Part shown: piece after piece, positions 13,201 to 22,591 of the stretch | Layout of the letters: every line of letters starts with the position of its first letter | How positions within the stretch are numbered: position 1 is the first letter of the stretch | Made by a program: the position numbers and the translations under genes | From: Haliclona indistincta | Lineage: Eukaryota > Porifera > Demospongiae > Haplosclerida > Chalinidae | Direction: 5' to 3' | Length of the DNA stretch: 64,000 bases | Assembly (NCBI GenBank): GCA_964017065.1 | Contig: OZ024789.1 | Location: forward strand, 10,501,439 to 10,565,438 | Notes under the pieces: generated by a model | Told to the model about the DNA's origin: nothing | Seen by the model: only the letters and a program-made list of their open reading frames with translations | Databases searched by the model: none

Positions 13201-16200
13201 CAGACGGAGTGGTAGAGCGGTGTCGTAATGGGCTAGAACTGGAGCTTGAGCAAGACTCTCCTTGGCAGTTTCAAAGGATCTCTGACAATCTCGAGTCCAC
13301 TTCCATTTTTGATTCTGTTTTAAAAGAGCATTGAGAGGGTGAAGTATGGATGAAAGATTGGGGATAAACTTGCCATAATAATTTACCATGCCGAGGAAAG
13401 ATCTCAGCTGCTGGACATTAGTCGGAACAGGTGCCAGTTGTACAGCCTCCACTTTCTTAGAGCTTGTGCTCACTTCAGACCCAGAGAGTCTATGTCCCAA
13501 AAACTCAACTTCGTCTTCCAAAAACTTGCACTTAGAAGTTTTGAGCTTGATTCCATGGTGTTTTAGACGTTTCAGCACTTCTTCCAAGTTAGCCAGATGT
13601 TTCTTGTCTTACGAGCCAGTGATAAGAATATCATCAATGTAGCAGATGACTCCTTCGAGACCTTGCAGAATAACATCCATAGTTCTCTGAAATATCGCTG
13701 GAGCACTGGCCACACCGAACAGCAACCGGTTGTATTGGTATAGTCCCTTGTGTGTATTGATGGTAACCAGCTCTTTTGCACTGTCCTCAAGTCTCATCTG
13801 TTGGTAGGCATGCCGCAGGTCTAATTTGGTGAACCGCTTTCCACCAGACAGCGCTGTGAACAGATCTTCTGGCTTGGGTAGAGGATACTGATCCACAGCC
13901 AGTACAGGATTAACAGTGACCTTGTAGTCTCCGCAGATGCGTATCTGCCCATCTCCTTTTGGTACCACAACAATAGGTGCAGCCCACTCGCTATGGTTGA
14001 CTTTTGTTAGTGTTCCTTGGTCTTCAAGATGATCCAGCTCGATTCCAACTGCTTCTTTCAGGGCAAAGGGAACTGGACGAGGTTTCTTGAAGATGGGAGA
14101 ACTAGTAGGGTCTTTCAGCTTGAGATCTGCCTTAAAGTGTCGCATCTCTCCATGCTCATCTGCAAACACGTCATCATATGCTTGTAGCAGACTGTTCAAT
14201 TGCACGTTTGGCTGATCCATGGATGCAAGTCCAATGGTTTTCCAGTCCAACGTGATGTGACGTAGCCAGTCTCTACCAAACAAACTGGGTCCATCACCTG
14301 CAACAATAAGAAGAGGGAGAGAATGAGATTGAGATTGGTATTTAACCAATACTGTCAACTGCCCTACAACTGACATACGCTGCCCAGTGTAGGTACGAAG
14401 AGTGACTGCAGCAGGTTTAAGCACAGCATTTGGAAATATTTTCCTGAAAGTCTTCTCCGAGAGAATTGAGACCGCTGCACCAGTGTCGACCTCCATATTC
14501 AGTTCTTTCCCGTTGATTGAAACTAGAACAGCAATTGGGCGAGACTTCAGTTGACGACCACCAACGAGCTTAATCGGAAGATCTTCATCAGATCCAGACT
14601 CATCATCTTTCACATACTGTTCCCTCAAGTTCCCGGCAGGAGATGGTCGAGGCCCTTTTTTTCTGGAACGACATACTGAAGCGATATGCCCTTTTTTTCC
14701 ACATTCGTGACATTTAGCGTCTTTGAAGCGGCACATGGAAGACAAATGATTGCCCTTTCCACAACGATAACACAATCTCGTAGGACTGTTGCTTGGCGGA
14801 TCCTCCTTACGACGAATAAAACCAATGGTTGGCGGGTTGTCAGTAGTATCTTGGAACCTGTGTGCGTCCCGTCTGGCAGCTTCCTGTGCTTTAGCAATTT
14901 CAATGGCACGCTGTAGAGTTAAGCCATCTTCTGCGAGCAGTTTTGACTGCAGTGCTTCACTGCGTAAGCCGCATACGAATTGGTCCCTCAGAGCATCATT
15001 CAGGAAGTCGTTGAAGTTGTAATCACGGGATAGAGTACGTAGTCCTGCTGTAAACTCCATGACTGACTCGTTCTCAAGCTGGAACCTCCTGTGAAAACGA
15101 AAACGTTCAGCTACAACCATTTTCTTGGGTTGGAAGTGATTCGTCAATAGCTCACTCAACTCCGCGAAAGTCTTCGTGCTAGGAGCGTCAGGAGCAGCCA
15201 AGTCAGCCAGCAAGGAATATGTCTTGCTTCCGATAACGGTGAGCAGCACAGCCACCTTCTTATCATCCTCCACCGCATTTGCTACAAAGAAAAGCTGAAT
15301 TCGCTCAAGATAAGTTCCTATCTTCTCCTCTTCAGAGACGAATGGAGCGATATGACCGATAGAACTTCCGGCAGCCATCTTTCAGCAGGATCCTATCCTC
15401 GTCGCCAAAATGTAGTGTTTGACAGAGTTAGGTCAGGATTCAAAGACTGTCTTATTAGCAGAACACACACATTTAAATAGAGCTAGGAACAATGAATTAC
15501 AAACGGAGACACTAAGATTACAACTCTAGACACATAAGGCCGTGCAGAACACAGCGACAAACAACTATGTACAATCAATGTTCATCACGAACAGGCTTCA
15601 ATTGTTCAAACACAATAGGCAACAATTGTTGAAATGTTGTCTCTGATACCAGCGAGAATGCAGCACCAGTGTCTAATTCCATCTCTAATGGTTGGTTGTT
15701 CACAGTCACTGAAATCATTATTGGAGAAGTTTTGTCACTCCCACCATGCAGTTTTCCTGTATGTTACGGACTGGATGTTTGGTCGGCTTCTGTTGCAATT
15801 TACTTCGACACGCTCGCTCTATGTGCCCTATCTTCCCACAGTGATGACACTTGGCAGATCTAAATCTGCGTACCTAAGCAGTATGTGTGTTGCTGCCACA
15901 GCGATATATAGCAGTTCAATTCTTTCTTCACTTGGGTGGGCGGGGGTGCAGTTTTATGTACCGGAGTTGAATCTGGTGTGCTCATGGTGGGCTCAGAAGG
16001 ACTTTGTGCGAGTTGCTTTGCATTGGAATCTGCCATCTTCAGAGCTTGCGCTAACTCTACAGTTTTCTTGTAGGTAAGATCAGGTTCTGCCAAGAGACGT
16101 TTCTGAGTCTGTTCATTATTAATCACACAAACGATTTGATCTCTCAATATTGCCTGCAGCGTGGTACCAAAGTTACAATGCTTGGCTATAGCGATCTAAG

Positions 16201-19200
16201 TTCTGCTAGGAACGTTGCAACAGACTCTTCTTGGCGTCTGTGGTGGCTATGGAAGTGGAATCGTTGTACGATTTCCGACGGTTTTGGAGAGAAGTGGTTC
16301 TCTAGAGTGTCGGCTAGCTCCGCGTATGACTTCTCACCAGGTTTTGCAGGAGCAACCAGGTCTCCAAGTAGTTTGTAAGTCTTTGCCCCTACAGCAGTAA
16401 AGAAAATATCTCTCTTTCTGCTGGCATTCGTGATTTTGTTAGCAGCAAAGAAGTGATTCAGTCTTTCAGAATACTGTCGCCACTCCTCCTCTTTGCTGTC
16501 GAATTCTTGCACACGACCGAACATTGCCATCGCTCGTCGCCAGATTGACGTATACTCGGCACAGTTGATTAATAGTTACCAGAAACCACAACAACCAATA
16601 AGCACTATACAGATGTCCTTATAACACACATGTTCATCTGCACACTATTGGGTCCTATGTACTTACAACAACCACAATCACAATACACACATGATGTCAG
16701 TACATCACACACTGATATTCTTTTGCTTCTTACTTTATTCTGTTCTGAATAGAACGTTGTTACAAGTAACACATAAGCTTGAGCTTCTTAGCATGGCTAT
16801 AGACAACCGTATTGGAACAGTGGACGTCTACTGCAAGCATTTGTAGAGCTGTGAAGTTGCCTACCTGTACTATGCTAGCGAACGGCGACAACGCTTTGTA
16901 GTTCAGAGCGAAGGATGCAGATGTTCAAGACACACCAATAGCAGTCTTTTCAGTACCATAGACGCTAGTAGAAACTGTGCAAGAAGACGTACGGTAAACT
17001 ATGATCCAAGGTGACCTTCACGGAACGGAGTGGTTGTCATTAGCAACTCGTTATATTCATCGTGTTACATTATAAGTTAATCGTGTTCTGTGCATAAATG
17101 TAATTCCATGTGATGTCCTTTATTTCTGGTTCCACTCTCATCACCACATGGAGTCACTATCATCATCATTGTCACTTTATGATAGCTATGATTTATTGTT
17201 CATATTACTTCCTGTAATGGTATCTATTATTCTCAGAACTGGACCAAGATCAAAAAACCAGTTAGTCAGTCTATCCAATGGCCTGTGAGGAGATATGCCC
17301 ATGCTGCATCACATATTACTGGTCCGGTGTTTGTGATGAGTGGAGGACATCGTGATGATGGCTTTACACTGAGTGATATATGGTTGTGTGACACTACTAG
17401 CCGATGGATCAAGGTACCGTGTAACTGGTACTTTTCAACAGCCAAATATTTCGTATATAAAATCAGTTTTAGACTGGACTTAATAATATTTTCGAATGGC
17501 TTAGGCCTTTCGAAAATAAAATCTTATCAAAATTTTAATTTTGTTTATTGAGTGCTATGTCTGCTACATGTAGCTTGAGTGGTCGACTGCGTGGTGCGAT
17601 CAAGAAACGAATACAGCTTCGACGGAAGGAACAGTGGACAGCACTTACTACGCCGTACTGTAGAACACCTCGAGCTCAGCAAACGCGCGTTTGGCTTAGT
17701 GATGGTTCATGGCTCCACGTGGACGGTAGGGCATAGTAAACATCAACATGCTCAGCCAACTGCCCAACGCATTATAGTAGGCATTGCCAGACTCCCAATG
17801 GCTACTGCAGGCAAGTTTGGTTCCCAAGCAGGCTTGCATGATGGCTGCCAGTGAAAGGCGTCGTTTGCGTGTCGTTTTACACAAAACTTAATTTGTGTTG
17901 AAGAGAAAATTTTTATATAGCTCAATTTTTCGAATATTTTATTTTCGTCACTGGGTCAACTTACGAAAATAACCGGTTAGACGGTACTTAAAATGTACAA
18001 ATTAGTTACAGTCATGTTAACTTTGTCAATTTGAAATAATAAATTCTTGTTATAATCTTTAAAACTACAGTGTTCCACACGAAGAGAGTGAATTAATGGT
18101 TAGGAATGTATGACGTCACGTCAATAGCAACAATACATTGTACCTGACAAAATGGCCACCAAAAACCTGCTTTCTCGCAGAGTGAAGTCACGCTTGTCGC
18201 CGTATATGCTTCTAGAGACGCTAGGTGAGATCTACTTTCATGATTAATGTTTTAGCATTGCAGTCATGAAGTTTTAGAGCTTAACTACCAGTAGAACTGG
18301 AATTCCTGTCACTAACGTTAGGCTCGTCGTGAACGGTCAACTTTTGCTCTCTGCCGCCGATGTAGCACTGAATGGTACCAATCCCGCTGCCAACAGATAA
18401 GCATACGAGGTGAAAACTTCAATGCAGCGATAACAGAGCTTAACTATCAGTAGTCCCTGAGATTCGCTCCCTAACGTGTTTTTCAAATGGCTGCCTGTCT
18501 TTCAAATTTCTGTCACGTGAGTGTCATCTGACAAGAAGCCATATAACGCAAAAGATTCAGTAAGGATATAGAGGATCAAAATGATATATAAATCATAACT
18601 TTAGAACAAATGATTCTAGAGAAATCAAGCAAAATGTCAAACACACAATTATTCCCTCTCTCGTGTGGAACACTGTATACTTTAATGTGCTTGTGTAGTT
18701 TCTCACTCAAAATGACAGGGCGAGCTGAGCTATAGTATAGAATATGATACTAATAGTTCATAATGTGTGTTGTTTTATTATGTTCTATAGCTACCAACAC
18801 TACCTGATTCAGTGACACGACGATACTATCACTCAGTGTCAGTGTTTCATCTAGGAGCCCACTGTGTCTGGATACTAGTGTTTGGTGGATACCTGTACAA
18901 GGCTGCTACTAGTATTATAGAGCTAAGTGAGCGCAGTGTGTGCCCATGCAGTAATCAGCAGTAGCTACAGCAGCTGATGCACACACTGACAGTGGTGGAC
19001 TGCTCATAACAGCTCATATCTTCCATACAGTCCAGGACACTAGTGGGCAGTGGTGTGTGGAGAGAGTGATGGAGAGAGAGACACTGAGTAACAACACAGA
19101 GTACCAGAAGAGACTGAGAGAGGCTAGGATAAAGGGGTCACCTCATGAGAGGATTAAATTGAGAATATCAGAACTAGACACTGAGAGAAGACAGCAACAG

Positions 19201-21905
19201 CAACAGGTTAGTGTGACCATTGGTCAGATCTAGATACAGTCAATATTGTAGAGTGTGTAGTGAGTGAGATGTTTCCTTCATTAGCTACAGGAGAGTGGAA
19301 AGAAACAAGACAGACATGGTTAGTAACAATCACACACATGTACAAGATTCATGTAATGATATTCATCAATTATGCTAGTATGATATTCATATTGAGCATG
19401 ATGATCTATGGACTTTATATGTCTTCCTTTCTAATAGATCAGCACAATGAGACAGAACCAGCTGAAGAGACAGTACTTGAACTCACCTCAGAAGATAGTA
19501 AGACACATGCACACTGAGGGACACTCACTTACTAGCTTTCTTTGCTCTTCTCTCTCTCTCACTCACTCACTCTCTCTCTCTCTCAGTCATACGTGCTTAT
19601 GAAGACAGTCTCCTTCTTAGCAAGAAGAGAGAGCAGGAGCTAATGGAAAAGCTCAATGATGCTCAGCGTGAGAAGGATCAGAAATGCTCTAAACTAGAGG
19701 ATGATATGTATGACATGCATAAAAAGATGGCTGCTAACTATGAAGAGCAACAAGAATACAGTAAATATAGCTAGACTATATAGTTTTAAAGTGTATACTT
19801 TCTACATAGTCATCCGCGAGTATGAGACCAAGCTGACAGCTAGTGAGGACGAACAGAAAGAGCTTCTAAGAGTATTGGAGCAAACTAAGAGAATGGCCTA
19901 TGCTAGAGATCAACAGATCTCAATGTTGGAAAGTGATGGTCAACTGATGCTAGAGAAATGTGAGTATTAGAGTGAGTGATTAATGTACATGTATCTAGCA
20001 CTTGTTACTGTATTCCACAGTTGATCAACTGAATATCAGCTACAAACAACTGCTTCACAAACAGGAACTCTCACTCAGTGCTGGCAATCAAGAAAATGGT
20101 GAGTGATGCTGCCCAGCTCACAGCTGCTGCTAGTAGTTGACTATACAGTAGCTATCAAACCAAGATCTGTCGTTGATACTAGTGTCCAGGCGGATTATCT
20201 GGCTACAGCACCAGGTTAGCTACTGTAGTGCATCTCCTTCAGTTTGTGACTGTGCATGTGGTGCAGACTTCCTGCGTGGTGTTGAAGTGTATGGAGAGAC
20301 TGTACTGGAGGTTGTGGGAGACAAGCCTCAGAAAATAGAGTGGCCTGGCTATGGGTTTTTCATTGAGATCCCTGAAGGTGCTGTTCCTCCTGGAGTGACA
20401 GTCAGTGTGGGCGTGAAGGTGATTCTAGCCGGCCAGTTTAAGTTCCCTGAGAACAGGCAGTTGATCAGTGCCATCTACTGGGTCTCATCCAGCATAGAGT
20501 TCATAAAAGAGGTGTCTGTCAACATACAGCATTGCGCTGTTGTACGCAGTGAGGATCAATGCTCCCAGTTCAAGTTCATCATCGCCAAGTGCTCACAGAG
20601 TCTACTGCCGTACAAATTCCGTGAACGAGAGGGATTGTTCAGCTCACACACTCAGTATGGAGCCATCAAGCTGAAGCAGTTCTCGTTACTAGGAGAAACA
20701 GCACCAGAGGATACAGACACACTCTGTACAGCCTTTATGTTCTACAAGCAACAGATGCCCAGTCCTCTGACTGTTGATTTCCATTTTGTGATTGTGAGGG
20801 ATCTTGAGGCCAATCTACAAGTAAAATTGTATTGCATTGTGACCTCTTTCTTTTATTAACTATACTCATGCAGGAAGTAAAGCATCAGTATGAGATGTGG
20901 AGAGCAGACAGCACAACATTAGAAATTTGTTTTGATGATGATCCTAGTCCAGTAATTGAGCTTGATCAGCAAGAACAAGAGGTTGGTTGTTGGAAGATTC
21001 TCCCTCTATCTTCTTCTCCTAAGGTATGTCTACATGTGATTTGTGTATGCACTCGTACATTGTCATTGATGGTTCAGATCTCAAAAGCTGCTATCAAGAA
21101 CTACCAAATTGGTAGAAGAATCCCTCACTGTGGATTTGAGTTAGAGCTGTTGTCAGAGCAAGTTCAACGACTACGTCACAAAGTGGTCATTAAAGGGATT
21201 GCTTCACCCAAAGACTTCCACATACGCTATCCTCAGCCTGAAGGTAACAAAGCCTTGACTACATGTAGTTATCACATTGTGCTCATTCTATAGTGCCCCA
21301 GACACCAGCAGCAGTGCCCCAAACACCACAGTCTGGGGCACCACACCACACCACAGTAAGATATCCACAGTCTGAAGGTAAGTGCATAATTGAATGTGTT
21401 TGTGTTACATTTTCTGCAGATAACAAGATAATTGTGATGACATCAGCTGCTGGTGAGCAGCATGATGTAGGTGAGTGCAGAGAGAGAGGTCAATAACTCA
21501 GACACAATAATCATCATACACAGATTCAGCAACTACAATGAACCCTCAAGTTAGCTCTCAAGAACAGACACTCGGTAATCAATTACTTAGTACACACATG
21601 AGCTGTGCATTACTGTTGATAATGCAGGTATTAAGGATCTCCGTGATGTGAAGAATGCCTTAGAAAATTTCATTGATTGGGAATCCCTTGGACTTGAGTT
21701 AGGACTCATGTACCCCACACTGGAGAAGATAGAGAGGAATGACGGAAGCAATGTCACAAAGTGCATGACAAAGATGCTAGCCGCCTGGCTTAATAAACAG
21801 GACAATGTATCTGAGATTGGTGAGCCTTCGTGGTCAGTATTGAAGAGAGCTCTGATAAAGATTAAAGAGATCGCTATTGCTGAACAAATTCCCACATATG
21901 ATTGA
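1227..21905 (+). CDS. K1: Kelch / coiled-coil / ZU5-UPA-like / divergent Death-domain protein
   Basis: Likely a cytoplasmic death-fold sensor or adaptor. I infer 19 exons: 1227-1275, 1333-1875, 2124-2284, 17237-17413, 18791-18926, 19031-19206, 19291-19318, 19438-19497, 19587-19760, 19810-19959, 20021-20098, 20152-20214, 20267-20820, 20874-21023, 21078-21243, 21294-21377, 21420-21470, 21524-21574, 21628-21905. Phases agree throughout and total 3129 nt (1042 residues), so the gene is open. Residues 1-16 are Gln-rich. Residues 17-355 carry Kelch blades with hydrophobic-GG motifs (LYLWGG, LHYFGG, LYVMGG, VFVMSGG). Residues 356-577 are charged coiled coil, ~600-735 ZU5 and ~735-888 UPA-like. The linker has only two QTP repeats. 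The last exon encodes a Death-type fold ([17 protein letters not shown]) unlike that of K3/K5. Intron 3 holds ~14.8 kb of transposons, so expression may be affected. Domain calls are from pattern recognition; the start was chosen by homology with K4-K6. Confidence 0.8.
2508..2519 (+). other. Retrotransposon E primer-binding site
   Basis: TGGCGACGGGGA lies 7 bases upstream of the gag ATG at 2526. TGG pairs with a tRNA CCA end. Nearly the same motif precedes gag in elements C and D on the minus strand. Confidence 0.5.
2526..3180 (+). pseudogene. Gypsy element E, gag remnant
   Basis: The reading starts [11 protein letters not shown] and resembles the gag N-termini of elements C and D (an [13 protein letters not shown] block against [11 protein letters not shown] in D). 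An in-frame stop follows within 35 residues. A second frame (2654-2875) continues the capsid-like part. A third frame (about 2920-3060) shows [14 protein letters not shown] and a damaged second CCHC zinc knuckle. Protease and pol are missing. The 2352-2507 stretch upstream is probably the end of its 5' LTR. It is decayed and non-functional. Confidence 0.6.
4312..4698. repeat. Fold-back MITE, copy 1
   Basis: Arms of ~140-150 bp (4312-4457 and ~4548-4698) are near-perfect inverted repeats with a ~90-bp loop. Landmarks are TTGACTTGCTAACAGACCAT and its complement, and CTACATCAGTGGCTG at the loop end. A second copy lies at 6371-6775. Confidence 0.65.
4703..5044 (+). CDS. Cys-rich N-terminal fragment of a transposon-carried protein
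   Basis: The open frame reads through [20 protein letters not shown] and later [14 protein letters not shown], giving CxxC and CxCxxxH spacings typical of structural zinc sites. The motif order matches my recollection of a large, functionally uncharacterised protein family of cnidarians and sponges; this is recollection, not a search result. The frame ends at 5044. The next frame (5043-5867, +1 shifted) continues the Cys-rich pattern, so either an intron or a frameshift separates them. Lying between the inverted repeats of a DNA element, it is probably mobile-element cargo. Function is unknown. Confidence 0.4.
   Translation: MLISLRVSKLLSKQAMSRSYHQGKSCGPCYLCGKVENRYDHFSGLPVEVQTFIQSTQTGTIPGNSCLCRIHQKEVQRNLGNPKYVPTWNKENQTTPPTKINTTLCIVRLCCIL
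5043..5867 (+). CDS. Cys/His-rich continuation of the transposon-carried protein
   Basis: The frame opens near 5043 (a GTG at 5070 is only a possible start) and encodes [20 protein letters not shown], then [15 protein letters not shown] and [13 protein letters not shown]. These are closely spaced Cys and His pairs expected to bind zinc. The domain-like part ends near 5630. The remainder to 5867 runs into the right inverted repeat and is probably not protein. I do not recognise a catalytic triad, so I would not call this a transposase. The C-terminal half of what may be the same family lies in another element at 57.7-58.6 kb. Confidence 0.4.
   Translation, partial: NNTRIIAPCVDTEEAFRHVLYGTEQPIFLCQTHYQCLYRKIHAHIPCAGCDAKPKSSQGGYTRHSPDALSVTNYLNEHTEFEVTITPTDVLCKSCYDTHLVIIKSIESLDNIPDLSSDMSLWSMIVCEEHTTELTRAVLNTVIHVAKMLQQERALLLPQVVNVFTQNYSSSDNTNLFQVTTPTNLPVHFILELRLQSRRKLAPRFFMPTVDYKCTYCVSIICDSTSSNFLLHARYENIKFVPSYPALPYLVISPFPHFRFPFFISSFLRLERPQ
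6371..6775. repeat. Fold-back MITE, copy 2
   Basis: Related to 4312-4698, with arms 6371-6525 and ~6615-6775 carrying the same AACAGACCATAGATCCCTAC motif. It lies between the short right arm and the full right arm of the large DNA element. Confidence 0.6.
7641..7970. other. Spacer, possible LTR remnant of gypsy B
   Basis: No coding frame is seen. The position is immediately downstream of the minus-strand integrase end, which fits a 3' LTR or UTR of element B, but no matching second LTR was found. Confidence 0.3.
7971..11600 (-). pseudogene. Gypsy element B, decayed pol
   Basis: Read on the minus strand: end of the aspartic protease (about 11600-11390), linker (11388-11170), RT N-part with [10 protein letters not shown] (11155-10859), RT with YIDD and [10 protein letters not shown] (10862-10401), RNase H (about 10390-10110, with two in-frame stops near 10300-10325), [13 protein letters not shown] and the H2C2 integrase zinc finger (about 9225-8675), integrase core with DAHSKW (8649-8410) and a GPY/F-like C-terminal module (8237-7990). 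Several frameshifts and stops break it. It is interrupted at the RNase H region by a ~0.85-kb insertion. Gag is absent. The family is clear Ty3/gypsy; it is certainly inactive. Confidence 0.8.
9240..10110 (-). mobile_element. Insertion inside gypsy B RNase H, with repeat-motif ORF
   Basis: RNase H coding stops at ARIRRWSL (about 10110) and resumes at [12 protein letters not shown] (about 9240), so the material between is inserted. It contains a TACATA-type microsatellite (~10012-10040), and the minus-strand frame 9339-9788 carries two perfect-in-pattern 23-residue repeats with the core [17 protein letters not shown] (DNA 9456-9524 and 9525-9593). From memory, similar A/S-E-T-P-E-Q-R repeats occur N-terminal to PIF1-like/Helitron helicase proteins, which makes a Helitron fragment plausible. 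I could not define TC...CTRR ends, so the class is uncertain. Confidence 0.45.
11602..11725. repeat. Short inverted repeat at the B/C junction
   Basis: About 28 bases of the integrase C-terminus code at ~11693-11725 reappear inverted at ~11602-11631, some 60 bases away. The hairpin sits exactly where gypsy C abuts gypsy B. Confidence 0.6.
11616..15378 (-). pseudogene. Gypsy element C, nearly complete gag-pol
   Basis: The minus-strand frame 15378-13609 runs 589 codons: gag from MAAGSSIGH, two CCHC knuckles ([14 protein letters not shown] and [14 protein letters not shown]), protease with VDTGAAVSI, and RT to [10 protein letters not shown], where a TAA interrupts. RT/RNase H resumes at 13587-12496 ([28 protein letters not shown]). 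A frameshift near 12580 leads to the H2C2 integrase finger (12583-12218), and another near 12350 leads to the integrase core ([26 protein letters not shown]) ending at 11616. Only one stop and two shifts are apparent, so it is young compared with B. No 3' LTR is present where it abuts B. Confidence 0.85.
15396..15407 (-). other. Primer-binding site of gypsy C
   Basis: On the minus strand TGGCGACGAGGA lies just upstream of the gag ATG (15378), directly after a candidate LTR end in ACA. It matches the sites of E and D. Confidence 0.5.
15411..15600 (-). other. Probable 5' LTR fragment of gypsy C
   Basis: Non-coding stretch between the C primer-binding site and the broken protease of D. A full-length LTR cannot be defined because no second copy survives. 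Confidence 0.35.
15600..16530 (-). pseudogene. Gypsy element D, gag and start of protease
   Basis: On the minus strand gag opens [17 protein letters not shown] (16530-16186), shifts frame into 16147-15860 ([16 protein letters not shown]), then a single surviving knuckle ([14 protein letters not shown] near 15830) and a protease start with [11 protein letters not shown] (near 15680). It ends abruptly at about 15600 where C begins. At least two frameshifts are present. It is related to C and E but distinct. Confidence 0.7.
16531..17126 (-). other. Primer-binding site and probable 5' LTR of gypsy D
   Basis: TGGCGACGAGCG (minus, 16542-16531) is the primer-binding site. The AT-rich, non-coding stretch from 16543 to 17126 ends where K1 intron sequence resumes, as expected of an outer LTR edge. 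Confidence 0.4.
17417..17984. mobile_element. MITE with TA target duplication at the K1 exon-4 donor
   Basis: Inverted ends (CCGTGTAACTGGT / ACCGGTTAGACGG) are flanked by TA on both sides (17415-17416 and 17985-17986). It is absent from the same intron of K2-K6. Length is 568 bp. TA targeting suggests a Tc1/mariner-type source. Open frames inside (17548-17854) have no recognisable domain. Confidence 0.65.
18068..18675. mobile_element. Second MITE in K1 intron 4, TA target duplication
   Basis: Ends CAGTGTTCCACACGA and its complement are flanked by TA (18066-18067, 18676-18677). Length is 608 bp. Paralogous introns run uninterrupted through this point. It is probably a non-autonomous Tc1/mariner-type element. 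Confidence 0.7.
20267..20820 (+). other. K1 ZU5-domain exon with QFS motif
   Basis: This single 554-nt exon encodes [20 protein letters not shown], a classical ZU5 strand pair, and ends its beta-sandwich with [13 protein letters not shown] lies at 20677-20685. In PIDD1 and FIIND proteins the equivalent strand carries the F-S bond that is autoproteolysed. The exon has identical length in K3 and K5. Confidence 0.7.
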
Positions 21906-22170
21906 TAGTTAACTACATTGATTTAACATATAGCTACAATAGCAAGGAAATACCAAAACGATTATGTTAGCACTACACCTCTTAGTTAGGAAATAAAGAC
22001 TTGATTCTTTTTTTTTAAGTTTCTAACATGTTAGTTAATTTTCATATCACGGAATAATTAATTGACCAAAAAGCAGTATCTAGTAATAGTACTACGGAGT
22101 AGTGTAGTGGTATGAGAACTAGCAAGTATCATGACACCAGCATCACAGTAGGCTCTGCCTTGACTGATTC
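21906..22170. other. K1 3' flank, no gene seen
   Basis: AT-rich downstream sequence with AATAAA at ~21991 as a candidate polyadenylation signal. At ~22113-22155 it holds an inverted single copy of sequence bordering the 43-bp minisatellite at 37.6 kb. Confidence 0.4.
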
Positions 22171-22189
22171 AGGAAGAGGTGTGGTCTCC

Positions 22190-22553
22190 TCAACCTTCGA
22201 CTCCGCCCTCTACTTTCTCCTCCTTTTCATCATTGTCTTCCTGAGTGAACACTTCCTCAACCTGTGATAGTGGGAAGGTGATGTTATTGACAGTGGGAGG
22301 AGCTTACATGTACATCAGAATCCACGCCTACACTCATGCAGTTTAAGCATTCTCTCAATACGACCAGCGAAAGAGCTTGAGTCCGGCAGAGTGTAGCCTG
22401 ATCTTAATATGGCGGTGTCAAACATCACTCGAGCAAGATCAACAGTTGTCTCATCGCTCTCATCTTTCTCAACACGACACTGTAACTCCTTGACAAGAGG
22501 ATGACGAGGATTGTTCTCTAGTGTCTTCTTCTGAGTCAAATTGACCATCTGAT

Positions 22554-22591
<38 letters not shown>

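Larger units (their letters stand above)
2352..17126. mobile_element. Composite nest of transposable elements inside K1 intron 3
   Basis: The K1 intron matches its paralogues up to TGGTTCCAC (2343-2351) and resumes at a second TGGTTCCAC (17127-17135). Everything between is absent from intron 3 of K2-K6. The 9-bp direct repeat could be a target-site duplication of the first element to land, or homology left by rearrangement. The contents, described separately, are a + strand gag remnant, a DNA element with long inverted repeats, and minus-strand gypsy remnants B, C and D. Confidence 0.75.

Noticed and set aside
17548..17854. Protein-coding gene inside the first K1 intron-4 MITE
   Set aside because: Lies between short inverted ends with TA duplication, no domain, overlapping frames on both strands.
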